Positions 27,121 through 35,941 of a stretch of DNA of 64,000 nt are shown here, piece after piece. This DNA comes from Bacillota bacterium (GTDB taxonomy: Bacteria; Bacillota; Clostridia; Lachnospirales; Lachnospiraceae). Location of the stretch: NCBI GenBank assembly GCA_023414355.1, contig JAEZOB010000038.1, positions 5,257 through 69,256 of the forward strand. The letters are read 5' to 3'. Made by a program: the position numbers and the translations under genes. The first letter of the stretch is position 1; each line of letters opens with the position of its first letter. The notes under the pieces are model-generated. The model made no database searches, was not told where the DNA came from, and saw nothing but the letters and a program-made list of their open reading frames with translations.

Positions 27121-27149
27121 ATTATAGCATCACGGGTATGCATATGCAA
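27121..27149 (-). promoter_or_regulatory. Promoter of leuA
   Basis: TTGCAT (27144-27149), a 17-base spacer and TATAAT (27121-27126) on the minus strand, immediately after the HPr gene. It predicts a leader of about 405 bases. A second candidate with TTGACA at 27049-27054 has only a poor -10 box. The leader also holds TAACG/CGTTA and GCATG/CATGC hairpins. Confidence 0.6.
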
Positions 27150-27157
27150 CCCTTTTT

Positions 27158-27436
27158 TCACTTCTTGATAAATTCATCCCCTAGTCCACCCGTGATCATA
27201 TTGGTAAGGACAGTAAGGGCATCCGACTCATCCGGACCCTCGCAGATCAGCTCTATCTCATCTTTGTGCTTCACACACGCAGACAGCACCCCCAAAACAC
27301 TTTTGGCATTTACAGATTTGTCCCCCAACTTAATCGTTACGGTTGACTTAAAATCAATGGCTCTGTTGCACAAAACACTGATTGGCCTTAAATGAAGCCC
27401 TGCTGGGATATTGATGATTATTTTTTTACTAACCAT
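27158..27436 (-). CDS. HPr-family phosphocarrier protein
   Basis: A 92-residue HPr-like protein. His15 lies in AGLHLRP, the site phosphorylated by enzyme I, and Ser46 lies in NAKSVLG, the HPr-kinase site. In canonical HPr the active site reads IHARPA, so this copy departs just after His. It may be a PTS carrier or a regulatory HPr. AGGAGG precedes the ATG. It sits 29 bases after cdaR and closes the c-di-AMP operon, a place where glmM is usual. Confidence 0.85.
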   Translation of the reverse strand: MVSKKIIINIPAGLHLRPISVLCNRAIDFKSTVTIKLGDKSVNAKSVLGVLSACVKHKDEIELICEGPDESDALTVLTNMITGGLGDEFIKK

Positions 27437-27465
27437 GAGATACCTCCTATCTTAGGTCAATGCTG

Positions 27466-28683
27466 TCATTTATTTGTAACTAATACGTTGACGGTTGGAT
27501 TGCCGGTTAGGGATGAATAGTCTCCTAAATCTGCTTTAATGGGAACGGTATATGTACCGGCTGTGTAATCCGTCAAGTTAATATAAGGCTTCAGATTATT
27601 CCGGTTCAGATTCTTTAATTCCTCAGCCGGCCCCTCTGCCTTCAGTACAATCGGCCCTGATACAAGCAGGGTGGCATTTGCGATAATATCTAGCCCCCGA
27701 ATCTCAATATCTGTAGGCCATACCGTGATCTCCTTTGTTTCGGCCTTTTCAATGCTGATATTCACTGCTACTGTCTGATCCTCACCTACCAAGATCAAGC
27801 CCTCTCCCAGCTGCTCGGAGAGATTGATTTCCTTCTCAATATTATCTCGTGCACCGCTGACATCTTCTTCTATGGTGAGATCCTTTACTTGATCCAATAC
27901 ATTATACTTGCCTGCAACCTCAATTGTCTTAGGCTCATAATCCACATTGGTCACCACGTAACCGCTTGCAGGCCGTCCTGTAGTTACAATAAGTAAATCG
28001 ATCTGTCTTGTCTGATAGATACTGATATTGATCGTCGCATAGTTCTCACTGAAGCTTAAATTGGAAGCGTCGATTTCTTCCCCTTCCTTATCTACTGCTT
28101 TCAGTTTCTCGGCACTGCGGAAATTCTCCGAAGCATCTGCCACATTTACTACTGCAACAATTTCGTTAATCCGTTCAATCTTGCTCTTGGGCCCTGTTAC
28201 CGTAATGATCGTGCTTGCTGTCTTCTCCCCGACGCAAAAGCCCTCCGCAGGAGTCCCCTTCGTAACAACAGTTACCTTAAAATTCTTATCTACCTTCTCT
28301 TCCAGATTGATCTTCATAACCTGATATAAACCGTCAGTTACGGTTACTTCATCTCCGTAACGGGGGCATTTGATGTCGATCGTAACTGCATTGACATCGG
28401 ATAGCTTTGCAAAATTAGCTGTCACTTCAAAATCTGATGCAGTCAAATCGTCTGCAATCGATCTTCTGGCCGCAACTGTAAAGTCAATCGAAGCTCCTTC
28501 TAAAACCTCGTATACCTTGCCCTGAGATGTGATGGCGTCCTCATTCAATATCTTGACCTTTACATTTTCAAAAGGTACTCGTGTAATGGGGTCATCGACA
28601 TTGGTGATTACCAACCATAAAAAGGCGGCAAGAATAATGGACAGAACTTTTAAGCCGATGTTCTTAGTCAACTTCTCTTTCAT
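27466..28683 (-). CDS. cdaR: CdaA regulator, YbbR-domain protein
   Basis: A 405-residue extracytoplasmic protein with one N-terminal membrane anchor (IGLKVLSIILAAFLWLVI, about residues 9-27) and four YbbR repeats of roughly 80-90 residues. Repeat boundaries show as recurrent G-x-P motifs such as TKGTPAEGFCVG and TTGRPASGYVV. It modulates the diadenylate cyclase. The start overlaps the cdaA stop by 20 bases, so it is translationally coupled. Confidence 0.92.
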   Translation of the reverse strand: MKEKLTKNIGLKVLSIILAAFLWLVITNVDDPITRVPFENVKVKILNEDAITSQGKVYEVLEGASIDFTVAARRSIADDLTASDFEVTANFAKLSDVNAVTIDIKCPRYGDEVTVTDGLYQVMKINLEEKVDKNFKVTVVTKGTPAEGFCVGEKTASTIITVTGPKSKIERINEIVAVVNVADASENFRSAEKLKAVDKEGEEIDASNLSFSENYATINISIYQTRQIDLLIVTTGRPASGYVVTNVDYEPKTIEVAGKYNVLDQVKDLTIEEDVSGARDNIEKEINLSEQLGEGLILVGEDQTVAVNISIEKAETKEITVWPTDIEIRGLDIIANATLLVSGPIVLKAEGPAEELKNLNRNNLKPYINLTDYTAGTYTVPIKADLGDYSSLTGNPTVNVLVTNK

Positions 28684-29539
28684 TCTTTATTCTTCCCCTC
28701 CACAATTTCAGTTTCTTAGGTTCAGCCGATTTATGCTGTATATCAGCTAATTTTGCTCTCAGATAATCGCCGTCTACGTTGCGGATTAATTTACCTCCTT
28801 TGGCAATGGATACCTTCCCCGTCTCCTCAGAAACAATGATTGTCAAGCTGTCCGTAACCTCACTGATCCCGATTCCTGCACGATGACGTGTGCCTAAATC
28901 CTTGCTTAGCTGCATGTTATCCGACAACGGAAGATAGCAGGTCGCAGCGACAATACGATTTCCCCGTAGAATCACTGCCCCGTCATGGAGTGGTGTATTA
29001 TGCTCAAATATATTAATTAAAAGTTCACTGCTGATCATACTGTCAATAAATATGCCGGTACTTTCAAAATCATTCAGAGGAGTTTCTTCCTCCATAACAA
29101 TCAATGCTCCGGTCTTTGTTCTGGCAAGCTCAAAGGTGGCTCTGACTATCTCGTTCAAGGTATGGTCAGAAAATTTATCATTGTCTCTGGAATCATCAAA
29201 GCTGATGAAGGATTTCACCAGGTTCTTCTGTCCCAGCTGCTCCAGTGCTTTTCTAAATTCAGGTTGAAACAGGATAACAATCGCGATAATACCTACGTTA
29301 ATCGTATTTTTGATAATCCAGATAATTACATTCAGATCCAGAATTACTGCAAAAAGCCAAAAGGCCATGACAACAACCAGACCCTTTACCAAAGCCCAGG
29401 CTCTTGTATTCTTGACCCATTTAACAACATGATAAATAAGGTATGCCAGAATGCATATTTCAACGATATCTGTGATGCTGATCTTCGGGACTGAGATCCA
29501 CACCAAATAATCCTTTATAAAATTCTTGATAGCCTCCAT
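28664..29539 (-). CDS. cdaA: Diadenylate cyclase CdaA
   Basis: A 291-residue membrane enzyme that makes cyclic di-AMP from two ATP. Three membrane helices lie within residues 20-95, followed by a DAC domain. The catalytic DGA is at 186-188 in NTPLHDGAVI, and RHR is at 218-220 in LGTRHRAGIG. The length and motifs are those of CdaA (DacA). The product controls potassium and osmolyte transport and wall homeostasis. It is followed by cdaR and HPr and preceded by two membrane proteins in the same operon. Confidence 0.95.
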   Translation of the reverse strand: MEAIKNFIKDYLVWISVPKISITDIVEICILAYLIYHVVKWVKNTRAWALVKGLVVVMAFWLFAVILDLNVIIWIIKNTINVGIIAIVILFQPEFRKALEQLGQKNLVKSFISFDDSRDNDKFSDHTLNEIVRATFELARTKTGALIVMEEETPLNDFESTGIFIDSMISSELLINIFEHNTPLHDGAVILRGNRIVAATCYLPLSDNMQLSKDLGTRHRAGIGISEVTDSLTIIVSEETGKVSIAKGGKLIRNVDGDYLRAKLADIQHKSAEPKKLKLWRGRIKNEREVD

Positions 29540-29570
29540 ATGCCTTCTCCCCTACTGCAAAACTGTCTGA

Positions 29571-30650
29571 CTAATCATCCATCCGGTTCTTACGTACTGT
29601 TTTTGTAGTATTGCCATAATCGAAGTCATCATTATTCTCGGAATAAGCTTCTTCCTCTTCGTCATATTCCTCTTCCTCGGAATCCCTTTTATGCGTACTT
29701 TGTCTGGAGATTTCCTTCGAAAGCTCCTTTACATTAATATGCTTTACCTTCATCTCCGGAGTCGTGACAGTAATCTTCGGAACTGCCTTTACATAATAGT
29801 AATAGACATCATCCTCGAATTGTGCAAGCTCAACCCCCGAATAATCCAAGGTCAGGCGGAAGAAGTGAACGATATAAACGATTACTCCGGAAGCAATCGT
29901 ACCTAAAATCATGGCAAAAATCTGATCGGATTTATCGAGTATCACATCGCTGATCAAAAAGCCCAGAACACTGGTCAATGCACCTACAGCAATGGAAATT
30001 TCATGAGCATAGTCAAATTTCATTTTTCTTACATAATAAACAACGATTAAAATCAAAGAAAAGATTACAATTGACAACAGCATCTGCTTGTTTTTCGTCA
30101 ACCCGTCTATCACATCGGTATATAGCTTCAGAATATCATCCACTGTAGTGTTGACCTGAGTATTGACCGCAGCCTTGACCAATTGAAAGATATAATATAC
30201 TGCAACACCACAGGCGGTAGGAATGATTGCGATCGGTGTAGCTATGATACCCAAAAGGATCGGGATGACATACGGTATCTTAAATACAAAAAGGATCGGA
30301 ACCGCCAGCAGTACATAGCCGTACCTGGGTGTGAACCTTGCAAAAAGGAAATAGATGATCATAAACAATATGACAACCAATATAGAAAGCATCGGCGATG
30401 CATAATATACATGCAGTGCTGACATCAAGGTCGCCAGCAGCACCATAACTGCAGAAGGGGTAAACGCGCTGAGCAATGACAGCACGAGCACCACAGGCAG
30501 GGATTTCAGCCTGGAATCAAAGCCTATCTCCATATTGATGGCAGTAAATGAAATCAAAGCAAAAATAAACTTTACAACCGGTATGATATATATGTCATGT
30601 CTTTGATAAAAATTCTTTACACGTTCTCGTAATACCAATAAAGGCATCAT
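29571..30650 (-). CDS. Multi-pass membrane protein with acidic C-terminal tail, unknown function
   Basis: A 359-residue protein with about nine hydrophobic segments arranged as two halves (within residues 20-160 and 190-275), followed by a soluble C-terminal part that ends in a Glu/Asp-rich tail (about 318-345) flanked by Lys/Arg. I do not recognise a named family. GGAGGG supports the ATG. It starts the set 32 bases before cdaA, so a link to cyclic di-AMP, osmotic or envelope functions is a reasonable inference; transport is possible but unproven. Confidence 0.75.
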   Translation of the reverse strand: MMPLLVLRERVKNFYQRHDIYIIPVVKFIFALISFTAINMEIGFDSRLKSLPVVLVLSLLSAFTPSAVMVLLATLMSALHVYYASPMLSILVVILFMIIYFLFARFTPRYGYVLLAVPILFVFKIPYVIPILLGIIATPIAIIPTACGVAVYYIFQLVKAAVNTQVNTTVDDILKLYTDVIDGLTKNKQMLLSIVIFSLILIVVYYVRKMKFDYAHEISIAVGALTSVLGFLISDVILDKSDQIFAMILGTIASGVIVYIVHFFRLTLDYSGVELAQFEDDVYYYYVKAVPKITVTTPEMKVKHINVKELSKEISRQSTHKRDSEEEEYDEEEEAYSENNDDFDYGNTTKTVRKNRMDD

Positions 30651-30668
30651 AAATGTTCCCTCCCAAAC

Positions 30669-31070
30669 CTAAACTTCCGGTGTCTCCTCATTATAGATTT
30701 TGTTCAAGCGTTTCAGCAATTTATAATAGCGGGACAGCTTCTTGCGCGATAAATCATATTTGATGGAATACCCCACTGAGGCTCCCAAACCATAAAGCGC
30801 AGCAACAATAATATAAATACCCAAAGCATAGGTACCGACCATCCTGTAGTCAAGGGTAACTGCATTTTTTATTATATACTCTGATTGATATATTAAAATC
30901 AGTAGAAGAATGAGAGCATACCCGACTGTTGCACATATGATTGATTTGATTACCTGATATCTGACGTAGTCTGTCTTATAATATTTACTCAGACGAATAT
31001 CTTCCCTGCCGACCTTAGTTTCATAGACGGCAAGCTTTGTCATCAGTCTGACCTTATCCGTATTTAACAT
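30669..31070 (-). CDS. Small two-helix membrane protein, unknown function
   Basis: A 133-residue protein with two hydrophobic segments (about residues 45-65 and 80-105) between a Lys/Arg-rich N-terminus and a basic helical C-terminus (KYDLSRKKLSRYYKLLKRL). The ATG at 31070 has GGAGGG at 5 bases; the reading from 31082 is longer but lacks this. It is the first gene of the cdaA operon, 18 bases before the next membrane protein. I cannot assign a function. Confidence 0.72.
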   Translation of the reverse strand: MLNTDKVRLMTKLAVYETKVGREDIRLSKYYKTDYVRYQVIKSIICATVGYALILLLILIYQSEYIIKNAVTLDYRMVGTYALGIYIIVAALYGLGASVGYSIKYDLSRKKLSRYYKLLKRLNKIYNEETPEV

Positions 31071-31222
31071 AGTTCCCTCCAAGTAGAGAATTGCTGTATC
31101 TGCATACTATACTGCATTTTACTTATTATAGCATATACAATATTGAATTTCGAGGATTTTTTTCTGTTTTGGAAATTTTCGATAGAAACATCACCGGACT
31201 ATTTAAATAATAATCAAGTAGA

Positions 31223-31281
31223 AAACGAAGACACCAGCTTCCCTCACACACTCGTTGGAAGGAATGCTAATGTCTTCGTTT
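31223..31281 (-). terminator. Terminator of the SLC13/PdxA/sialidase operon
   Basis: AAACGAAGACA (31223-31233) and TGTCTTCGTTT (31271-31281) form a perfect 11-bp stem, with an inner CTTCC/GGAAG pair, followed on the minus strand by TTTT. It lies about 65 bases past the permease stop. The rest of this roughly 275-base gap is AT-rich with nothing else clear. Confidence 0.65.
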
Positions 31282-31347
31282 CCTATTTGTTTATTATATT
31301 GAAACAGCCCAAATTTTTATGTTAATTCTATACTGTCACAGCGCCTT

Positions 31348-32628
31348 TTACATAGGGAATATAACAATTGCAGCTACGCACAGTGCAAGGATACGTATAA
31401 AGTACATGGGGATGGTAAACTTCCAGAATTCAGGAAGCTTATATTTACCCATACCAAAGATGATTGCAGGCATACCATCGATTGGCATGTATCCGCCATT
31501 CCAACCGGATATGGTCACTGCAACTGCTGCAGCGGTGGGGTTGAGACCCAGAGCCATACAGGCAGCAATCGCGATGGGAGCAAAGATGAATACTGATCCC
31601 ATATTTGATCCGGTGAAAGTAGCACAAGTACTGGTCAGAAGGGCAAAAATCACGATAATGATAAAGGGATTCACGCCGCTGCCTACTGCACTTGCTACGT
31701 TTTCACCAACCATAGCTGTGAAACCGGAATTAGCCAAAGCGTCAGCCACACCGATTACACCGGCCATCATGAGGATTACGGGAGCACCCATATTGTCACG
31801 GACTTCCTTGAAGTTGAGTGCACCGATCATAAGTACGAAGGTTGCTGCAAGACCGGGAATGACATAAGCGATATTACCTAACTTGTTCATGAGCATCATA
31901 CCGATTACACTAACCGCAAATGCACCAATGATGCTGTACTCTTTCCATGCAGGCATAGTGTTTGCATTGGTTCCCTGAATATTCTTAGCCTCTTCAGAAG
32001 CTTCGGAAATGGGATGATCAGGTAAGAAGCGGTAAGAAATTAAGCTCCAGGCAAGGAAAGCGATTGACATAATTGCTGTCACAGTACTGAATTTCACCAT
32101 GGACATCTTTTCGGTAAACCCGGCGGTTTCCAGTACAGTGAGTGCAACACCGAAGTGAAGTGCAACATTGACAGGAACCAACGGATGATTGGTTGCGAAG
32201 CCTAAGGGCATCATAAGCTTAGAGGTAGGAAGTTTTTTATTGTAGGGAAGGGTGGACACCAGGGACAGGATCAGCACATAGTAGCCTGTAGCACCGCTAC
32301 CTACCAGACTGGCACCAAGCATAATAACTACGAGAAGCAGTGCATAGCTCTTGTAACCGCCCTTATTCACCAGGGTTACCATGGCGTTTTTGACCTTATC
32401 AATAAAGCTGGTTTTTTGCAGAGCAGCCATAACTACCATAAAGCCGGCAATCATGATAACACTGGGGTTTACAAAACCTGCGAAAGCCTCCTGAACAGTG
32501 GAAAGGCCGGTAACTACCAGCAATAAGCAGGCGATGATCGGCGGAGCGCCGAAGGCAAACTTGTCAGTCATGATCATTACGATCATCAGGATCAAGATAC
32601 CAAGAGCAAGAATCATTTGAGTTGTCAT
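31348..32628 (-). CDS. SLC13/DASS-type anion permease
   Basis: A 426-residue integral membrane protein with 11-12 hydrophobic segments, of the ion-transporter superfamily that includes divalent-anion (SLC13/DASS) and CitM-like carriers. Repeated re-entrant-type motifs are visible: GSGATGYYVLILSLV and CATFTGSNMGSVFIFAP, each followed by a conserved Pro-containing stretch (KLMMPLGFATNHP; INGWNGGYMPIDGMP-like region near residue 385). It is the last gene of the operon and probably imports the carboxylated substrate the other enzymes degrade. The substrate cannot be read from sequence. Confidence 0.83.
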   Translation of the reverse strand: MTTQMILALGILILMIVMIMTDKFAFGAPPIIACLLLVVTGLSTVQEAFAGFVNPSVIMIAGFMVVMAALQKTSFIDKVKNAMVTLVNKGGYKSYALLLVVIMLGASLVGSGATGYYVLILSLVSTLPYNKKLPTSKLMMPLGFATNHPLVPVNVALHFGVALTVLETAGFTEKMSMVKFSTVTAIMSIAFLAWSLISYRFLPDHPISEASEEAKNIQGTNANTMPAWKEYSIIGAFAVSVIGMMLMNKLGNIAYVIPGLAATFVLMIGALNFKEVRDNMGAPVILMMAGVIGVADALANSGFTAMVGENVASAVGSGVNPFIIIVIFALLTSTCATFTGSNMGSVFIFAPIAIAACMALGLNPTAAAVAVTISGWNGGYMPIDGMPAIIFGMGKYKLPEFWKFTIPMYFIRILALCVAAIVIFPM

Positions 32629-32731
32629 ATTGTATTTCTCCTCTCTTTTATTAAGAATAAGTATCTATCTCATAGCGGCAGTTGAATGACCGCCTTACGA
32701 AAATGTGTGGTCGTCCGGTACGACAATAGGC

Positions 32732-33817
32732 TTAGTTGCCGGCGACTTTTTCCTGTCCCTTTGTCATGCGGACAGCATAATCAATTGCATTCACGAGACT
32801 CAGCTCGTTGCTGTTACCCTTTCCGGCCAGTGCAAAACCGGTACCATGGTCTACGCTGGTACGGATGATAGGCAGTCCCAAAGTTACATTGACTCCCTCC
32901 ACCGCTTTCCAGGCCTGCATCTCACGGTCATATACAAAACCGACTGTTTTAAGTGGAATATGTCCCTGGTCATGATACATGCATACCACGATGTCATACC
33001 AGCCTCCCAGTGCCTCCGAAAATACACTATCCGGCGGTATGGGTCCGATTGCATTGATTCCGGATACCTTAGCTGCTTCAATGGCGGGCCTGATCTCCTG
33101 GATCTCCTCGGTGCCAAACAATCCATTCTCTCCACAATGAGGGTTCAGACCGGCAACCGCTATTCTGGGTTTCTCAATGCCAAGTCCTAAGCAGGCGCCA
33201 TTGGCGATCTCGATGACCTCCAGCACCCGATCCTTCTTAACCCGATCACAGGCTTCACGAAGAGAAACATGGGTTGAAACATGAACCACACGCAGATCAT
33301 GATGGGCAAGCATCATGGTATACTTTTTGGTGCCTGTATAGGTTGCATAGATTTCAGTATGACCGTCGAAGTGAGTGTATCCATCGGAGCCCTCTCCTTT
33401 ATAATGTTCCAGTGCCATATTCAGGGCTTCTTTGTTCAGAGCATTGGTGCAGGTTGCGTCCACCTCACCTGCGAGTGCCAGCTCGATGACCTTCTTCACA
33501 CATTGGAAAGCTGCATTACCACCCTCAATACTGACCTTTCCGATTTCAAAGCGGTCAATCTCTTCGATCAGAGGGAGATGCAGCACATCCACTATTCCGG
33601 GAGTGAACCGCGCATCCGTTACTTTCTCACAGCGGTGAATTTGGATTTCCGGTCTTCCCACGAAACGGGTGGCCTGCTCCAGAATTCCGGCATCACCCAC
33701 TACAATGGGGCGACAACGGTCGTACAGATCAAAATGGGCCAGTGCCTTGATGGTGATTTCAGGTCCATTACCGGCCGGGTCTCCCATGGTAATTCCCACA
33801 ATCGGTTTTTTATTCAT
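32732..33817 (-). CDS. PdxA-family dehydrogenase, probably 4-phospho-D-threonate/erythronate type (PdxA2)
   Basis: A 361-residue metal- and NAD-dependent dehydrogenase of the PdxA fold. The N-terminus IVGITMGDPAGNGPEI is diagnostic, and metal-binding histidines occur in DGHTEIYATYTG, MMLAHHDLRVVHVSTH and CMYHDQGHIPLK. Family members next to a DUF1537 kinase oxidise and decarboxylate four-carbon phospho-acids to dihydroxyacetone phosphate rather than making vitamin B6. That kinase is in the same operon, and no pdxJ is near, so PdxA2 is the better call. The spacing to the DapA-like gene is 18 bases. Confidence 0.86.
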   Translation of the reverse strand: MNKKPIVGITMGDPAGNGPEITIKALAHFDLYDRCRPIVVGDAGILEQATRFVGRPEIQIHRCEKVTDARFTPGIVDVLHLPLIEEIDRFEIGKVSIEGGNAAFQCVKKVIELALAGEVDATCTNALNKEALNMALEHYKGEGSDGYTHFDGHTEIYATYTGTKKYTMMLAHHDLRVVHVSTHVSLREACDRVKKDRVLEVIEIANGACLGLGIEKPRIAVAGLNPHCGENGLFGTEEIQEIRPAIEAAKVSGINAIGPIPPDSVFSEALGGWYDIVVCMYHDQGHIPLKTVGFVYDREMQAWKAVEGVNVTLGLPIIRTSVDHGTGFALAGKGNSNELSLVNAIDYAVRMTKGQEKVAGN

Positions 33818-33835
33818 GATCGATACCCCTCCTTC

Positions 33836-34744
33836 TCAGCTCATGCCTTTGGCAGCATTTTCAGCCAAGACCTTTTTCAGTGCCTCTAGTCCTTCCTCCG
33901 AAACCTGATTGAAGGGTGCACGACACTTACCTACGTTGTAACCCAGCAGTGCAACTGCTGTTTTGACGATCGTATTGGGATTACCATACTGAAATACCGA
34001 CCGTAGGGAAGCAATGGAATCCTGAGCCGCCTGAGCTTCCGTAAGTCTCCCGGCCTCAAACAGGTCGTAGATGGACGACAATACACGGGGATATACATTA
34101 GCGCAGCCTGTGATTCCACCGGCACCACCCTCCTTCAGACAGGGCAGGATCAGTGAATCATTGCCGGAAAGAACTCGGAAGTCTTTGTCCAAATCACGTG
34201 TCAGTGTGATGTATGACAGAAGATTGTCCCAGTCTCCACTGGAGTCCTTGACCCCCTGTATCACGTCCACATCCTTAGCCAGTCTCGCTACGGTTTCAGG
34301 CAAAAGCTTGTTACCGGTACGGGCGGGGATATTGTACAGCACAATGGGGATATTCACATGCTTTGCAACCGTAGCATAATGATCATACAACTCCTGTTGG
34401 GAGGCCAACGCAAAGCTGGGCGTAATAATGGATAGGATGTCGGCTCCCAGCTCTTCTGCCTTCTTGCTCATGCGGATGGTATCAGCGGTAGAGATGCAGC
34501 CGGTTCCGGCATAGACGGGAACCCGTCCCTTTACCTGATCTATGGTGGCTTCCAGAAGCTCTAGCTTTTCCTTCTCGCTGAGTATATAGCCCTCACCGTT
34601 GGTGCCAAAGGGAAACAGTCCATGGACACCGCCCTCGATCATACGCTCAATCTGCTGACGCAGCATTTCGATATTGATACTCTCGTCTTCCTTCATTGGG
34701 GTCAAGATCGCAGGGATGATACCCTTCACTTCTATCTGTTTCAT
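33836..34744 (-). CDS. Dihydrodipicolinate synthase/N-acetylneuraminate lyase family aldolase
   Basis: A 302-residue class I TIM-barrel aldolase. The phosphate/carboxylate loop is FGTNGEGY near residue 45, the catalytic Tyr is in VLYNIPARTGN, and the Schiff-base Lys is in GVKDSSGDW. The GTNGEG loop differs from the GTTGES of genuine DapA, and no lysine genes are near, so it is more likely a catabolic 2-keto-acid aldolase or lyase acting with its operon partners. NanA-like activity is possible because of the sialidase-fold neighbour, but the rest of a nan pathway is absent. Confidence 0.85.
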   Translation of the reverse strand: MKQIEVKGIIPAILTPMKEDESINIEMLRQQIERMIEGGVHGLFPFGTNGEGYILSEKEKLELLEATIDQVKGRVPVYAGTGCISTADTIRMSKKAEELGADILSIITPSFALASQQELYDHYATVAKHVNIPIVLYNIPARTGNKLLPETVARLAKDVDVIQGVKDSSGDWDNLLSYITLTRDLDKDFRVLSGNDSLILPCLKEGGAGGITGCANVYPRVLSSIYDLFEAGRLTEAQAAQDSIASLRSVFQYGNPNTIVKTAVALLGYNVGKCRAPFNQVSEEGLEALKKVLAENAAKGMS

Positions 34745-34761
34745 CTATCTATCTCCTTTCA

Positions 34762-35922
34762 TCACATGATTTCCTGATACAGAGCCCGGGCATCGGCAGG
34801 GGTGACTTCACGCATATTGTTCACCAGAAGGCGCTGTACCTGCATTCCTGCCTCTACCAGTACTTCCAGGTCTTCATCGGGAACTCCGAACTCCTTTAGG
34901 TTGGTTGGAATGTCCAGATCTTTCACGATCCTCTCCATCCAAGCTAACAGATAGGCACTCTTTTCCTCCACTGTGGAGCAGCTTCGTTCTGTGTGGACAC
35001 AACGGTCATAAGCAGTGGCGAATTTCTCCCGACATACCGGTTCGTTAAAACGCATGACCGGTGCAAGTAGGATCGCATTGGATACACCGTGTGCTATGTG
35101 GTACTTACCACCCAGGGGATAACTCAGGGCATGTACGGCAGTCGTGCCGGAGGCTGTGATGGCAAGTCCACCGTAGTAAGCTGCGATCTGCATCTTATTT
35201 TTGGCCTCCATGGCTCCGGGATCATTACAAGCATCCAGAATATTATTTAGGATCAGATCCAGACCCTCCAATGCATACACATCGCTGAAGGGATTGGCCT
35301 TCTTGCTAGTAAAGCACTCAATGCAATGTGCCAGTGCATCCACACCTGTGGCAGCTGCTATTTTACGAGGTAAGTTCCGAATCATTCTGGCATCCAGAAT
35401 CACATAGTCTGCGATCATATTTTCGTTGACTATTCCGACCTTAAGCTCCTTTTCGGGGACTGCCACGATAGCATTGGGCGTCACCTCAGCTCCTGTTCCT
35501 GCAGTTGTGGGAATGAGAATGATCGGGACGCACTTCTGCGCGCGACCGGGATCTTCCAGAAGCTCCTTAATGCCATACTCCTCGGTGACCAGCACACTGG
35601 CCAATTTAGCTGCATCCATCACACTGCCGCCACCACAGGCTACGATCATATCAGCGCCGCTGACTTTGAACTGATCCACCAGCTTCTGCACGGCGGTATA
35701 GGTCGGCTCCGGTGGCAAATCGTCCAGGATATAATAGTCAACCCCTGCGGCTTTCACCGCCTCCTCCGGTAAGGATAACAATCCGCTATCTTCTATTCCC
35801 TTATCAGTAAATACAGCAACCCGTCTGACCTGCCGGGATTTTAGGATGGAGGTGATATTCTCTATGGCATTTTCCCCACCATATACAGCATGGGGCATTT
35901 TGATATTATAGGTTTTTAGCAT
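34762..35922 (-). CDS. Iron-containing alcohol dehydrogenase
   Basis: A 386-residue group III alcohol dehydrogenase. The NAD-binding GGGSVMDAAK motif is at about residues 95-104. Metal ligands are the Asp in the middle region and His residues in ALAHCIECFTS and YHIAHGVSNAILL. The ATG at 35922 (MLKTYNIK) is preceded by AGGGAA; the longer frame would run into the sialidase gene. It would oxidise or reduce a hydroxyl/aldehyde intermediate of the pathway encoded here. The true substrate is unknown. Confidence 0.87.
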   Translation of the reverse strand: MLKTYNIKMPHAVYGGENAIENITSILKSRQVRRVAVFTDKGIEDSGLLSLPEEAVKAAGVDYYILDDLPPEPTYTAVQKLVDQFKVSGADMIVACGGGSVMDAAKLASVLVTEEYGIKELLEDPGRAQKCVPIILIPTTAGTGAEVTPNAIVAVPEKELKVGIVNENMIADYVILDARMIRNLPRKIAAATGVDALAHCIECFTSKKANPFSDVYALEGLDLILNNILDACNDPGAMEAKNKMQIAAYYGGLAITASGTTAVHALSYPLGGKYHIAHGVSNAILLAPVMRFNEPVCREKFATAYDRCVHTERSCSTVEEKSAYLLAWMERIVKDLDIPTNLKEFGVPDEDLEVLVEAGMQVQRLLVNNMREVTPADARALYQEIM

Positions 35923-35941
35923 TGACAAATTCCCTGCTTTC

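Noticed and set aside
26707..27126. T-box riboswitch upstream of leuA
   Set aside because: The AGGGTGGNACCGCG core is not present on the transcribed strand.
32732..33817. Vitamin B6 biosynthesis PdxA
   Set aside because: No pdxJ or other B6 genes are near, and the DUF1537 kinase in the same operon points to the PdxA2 role.
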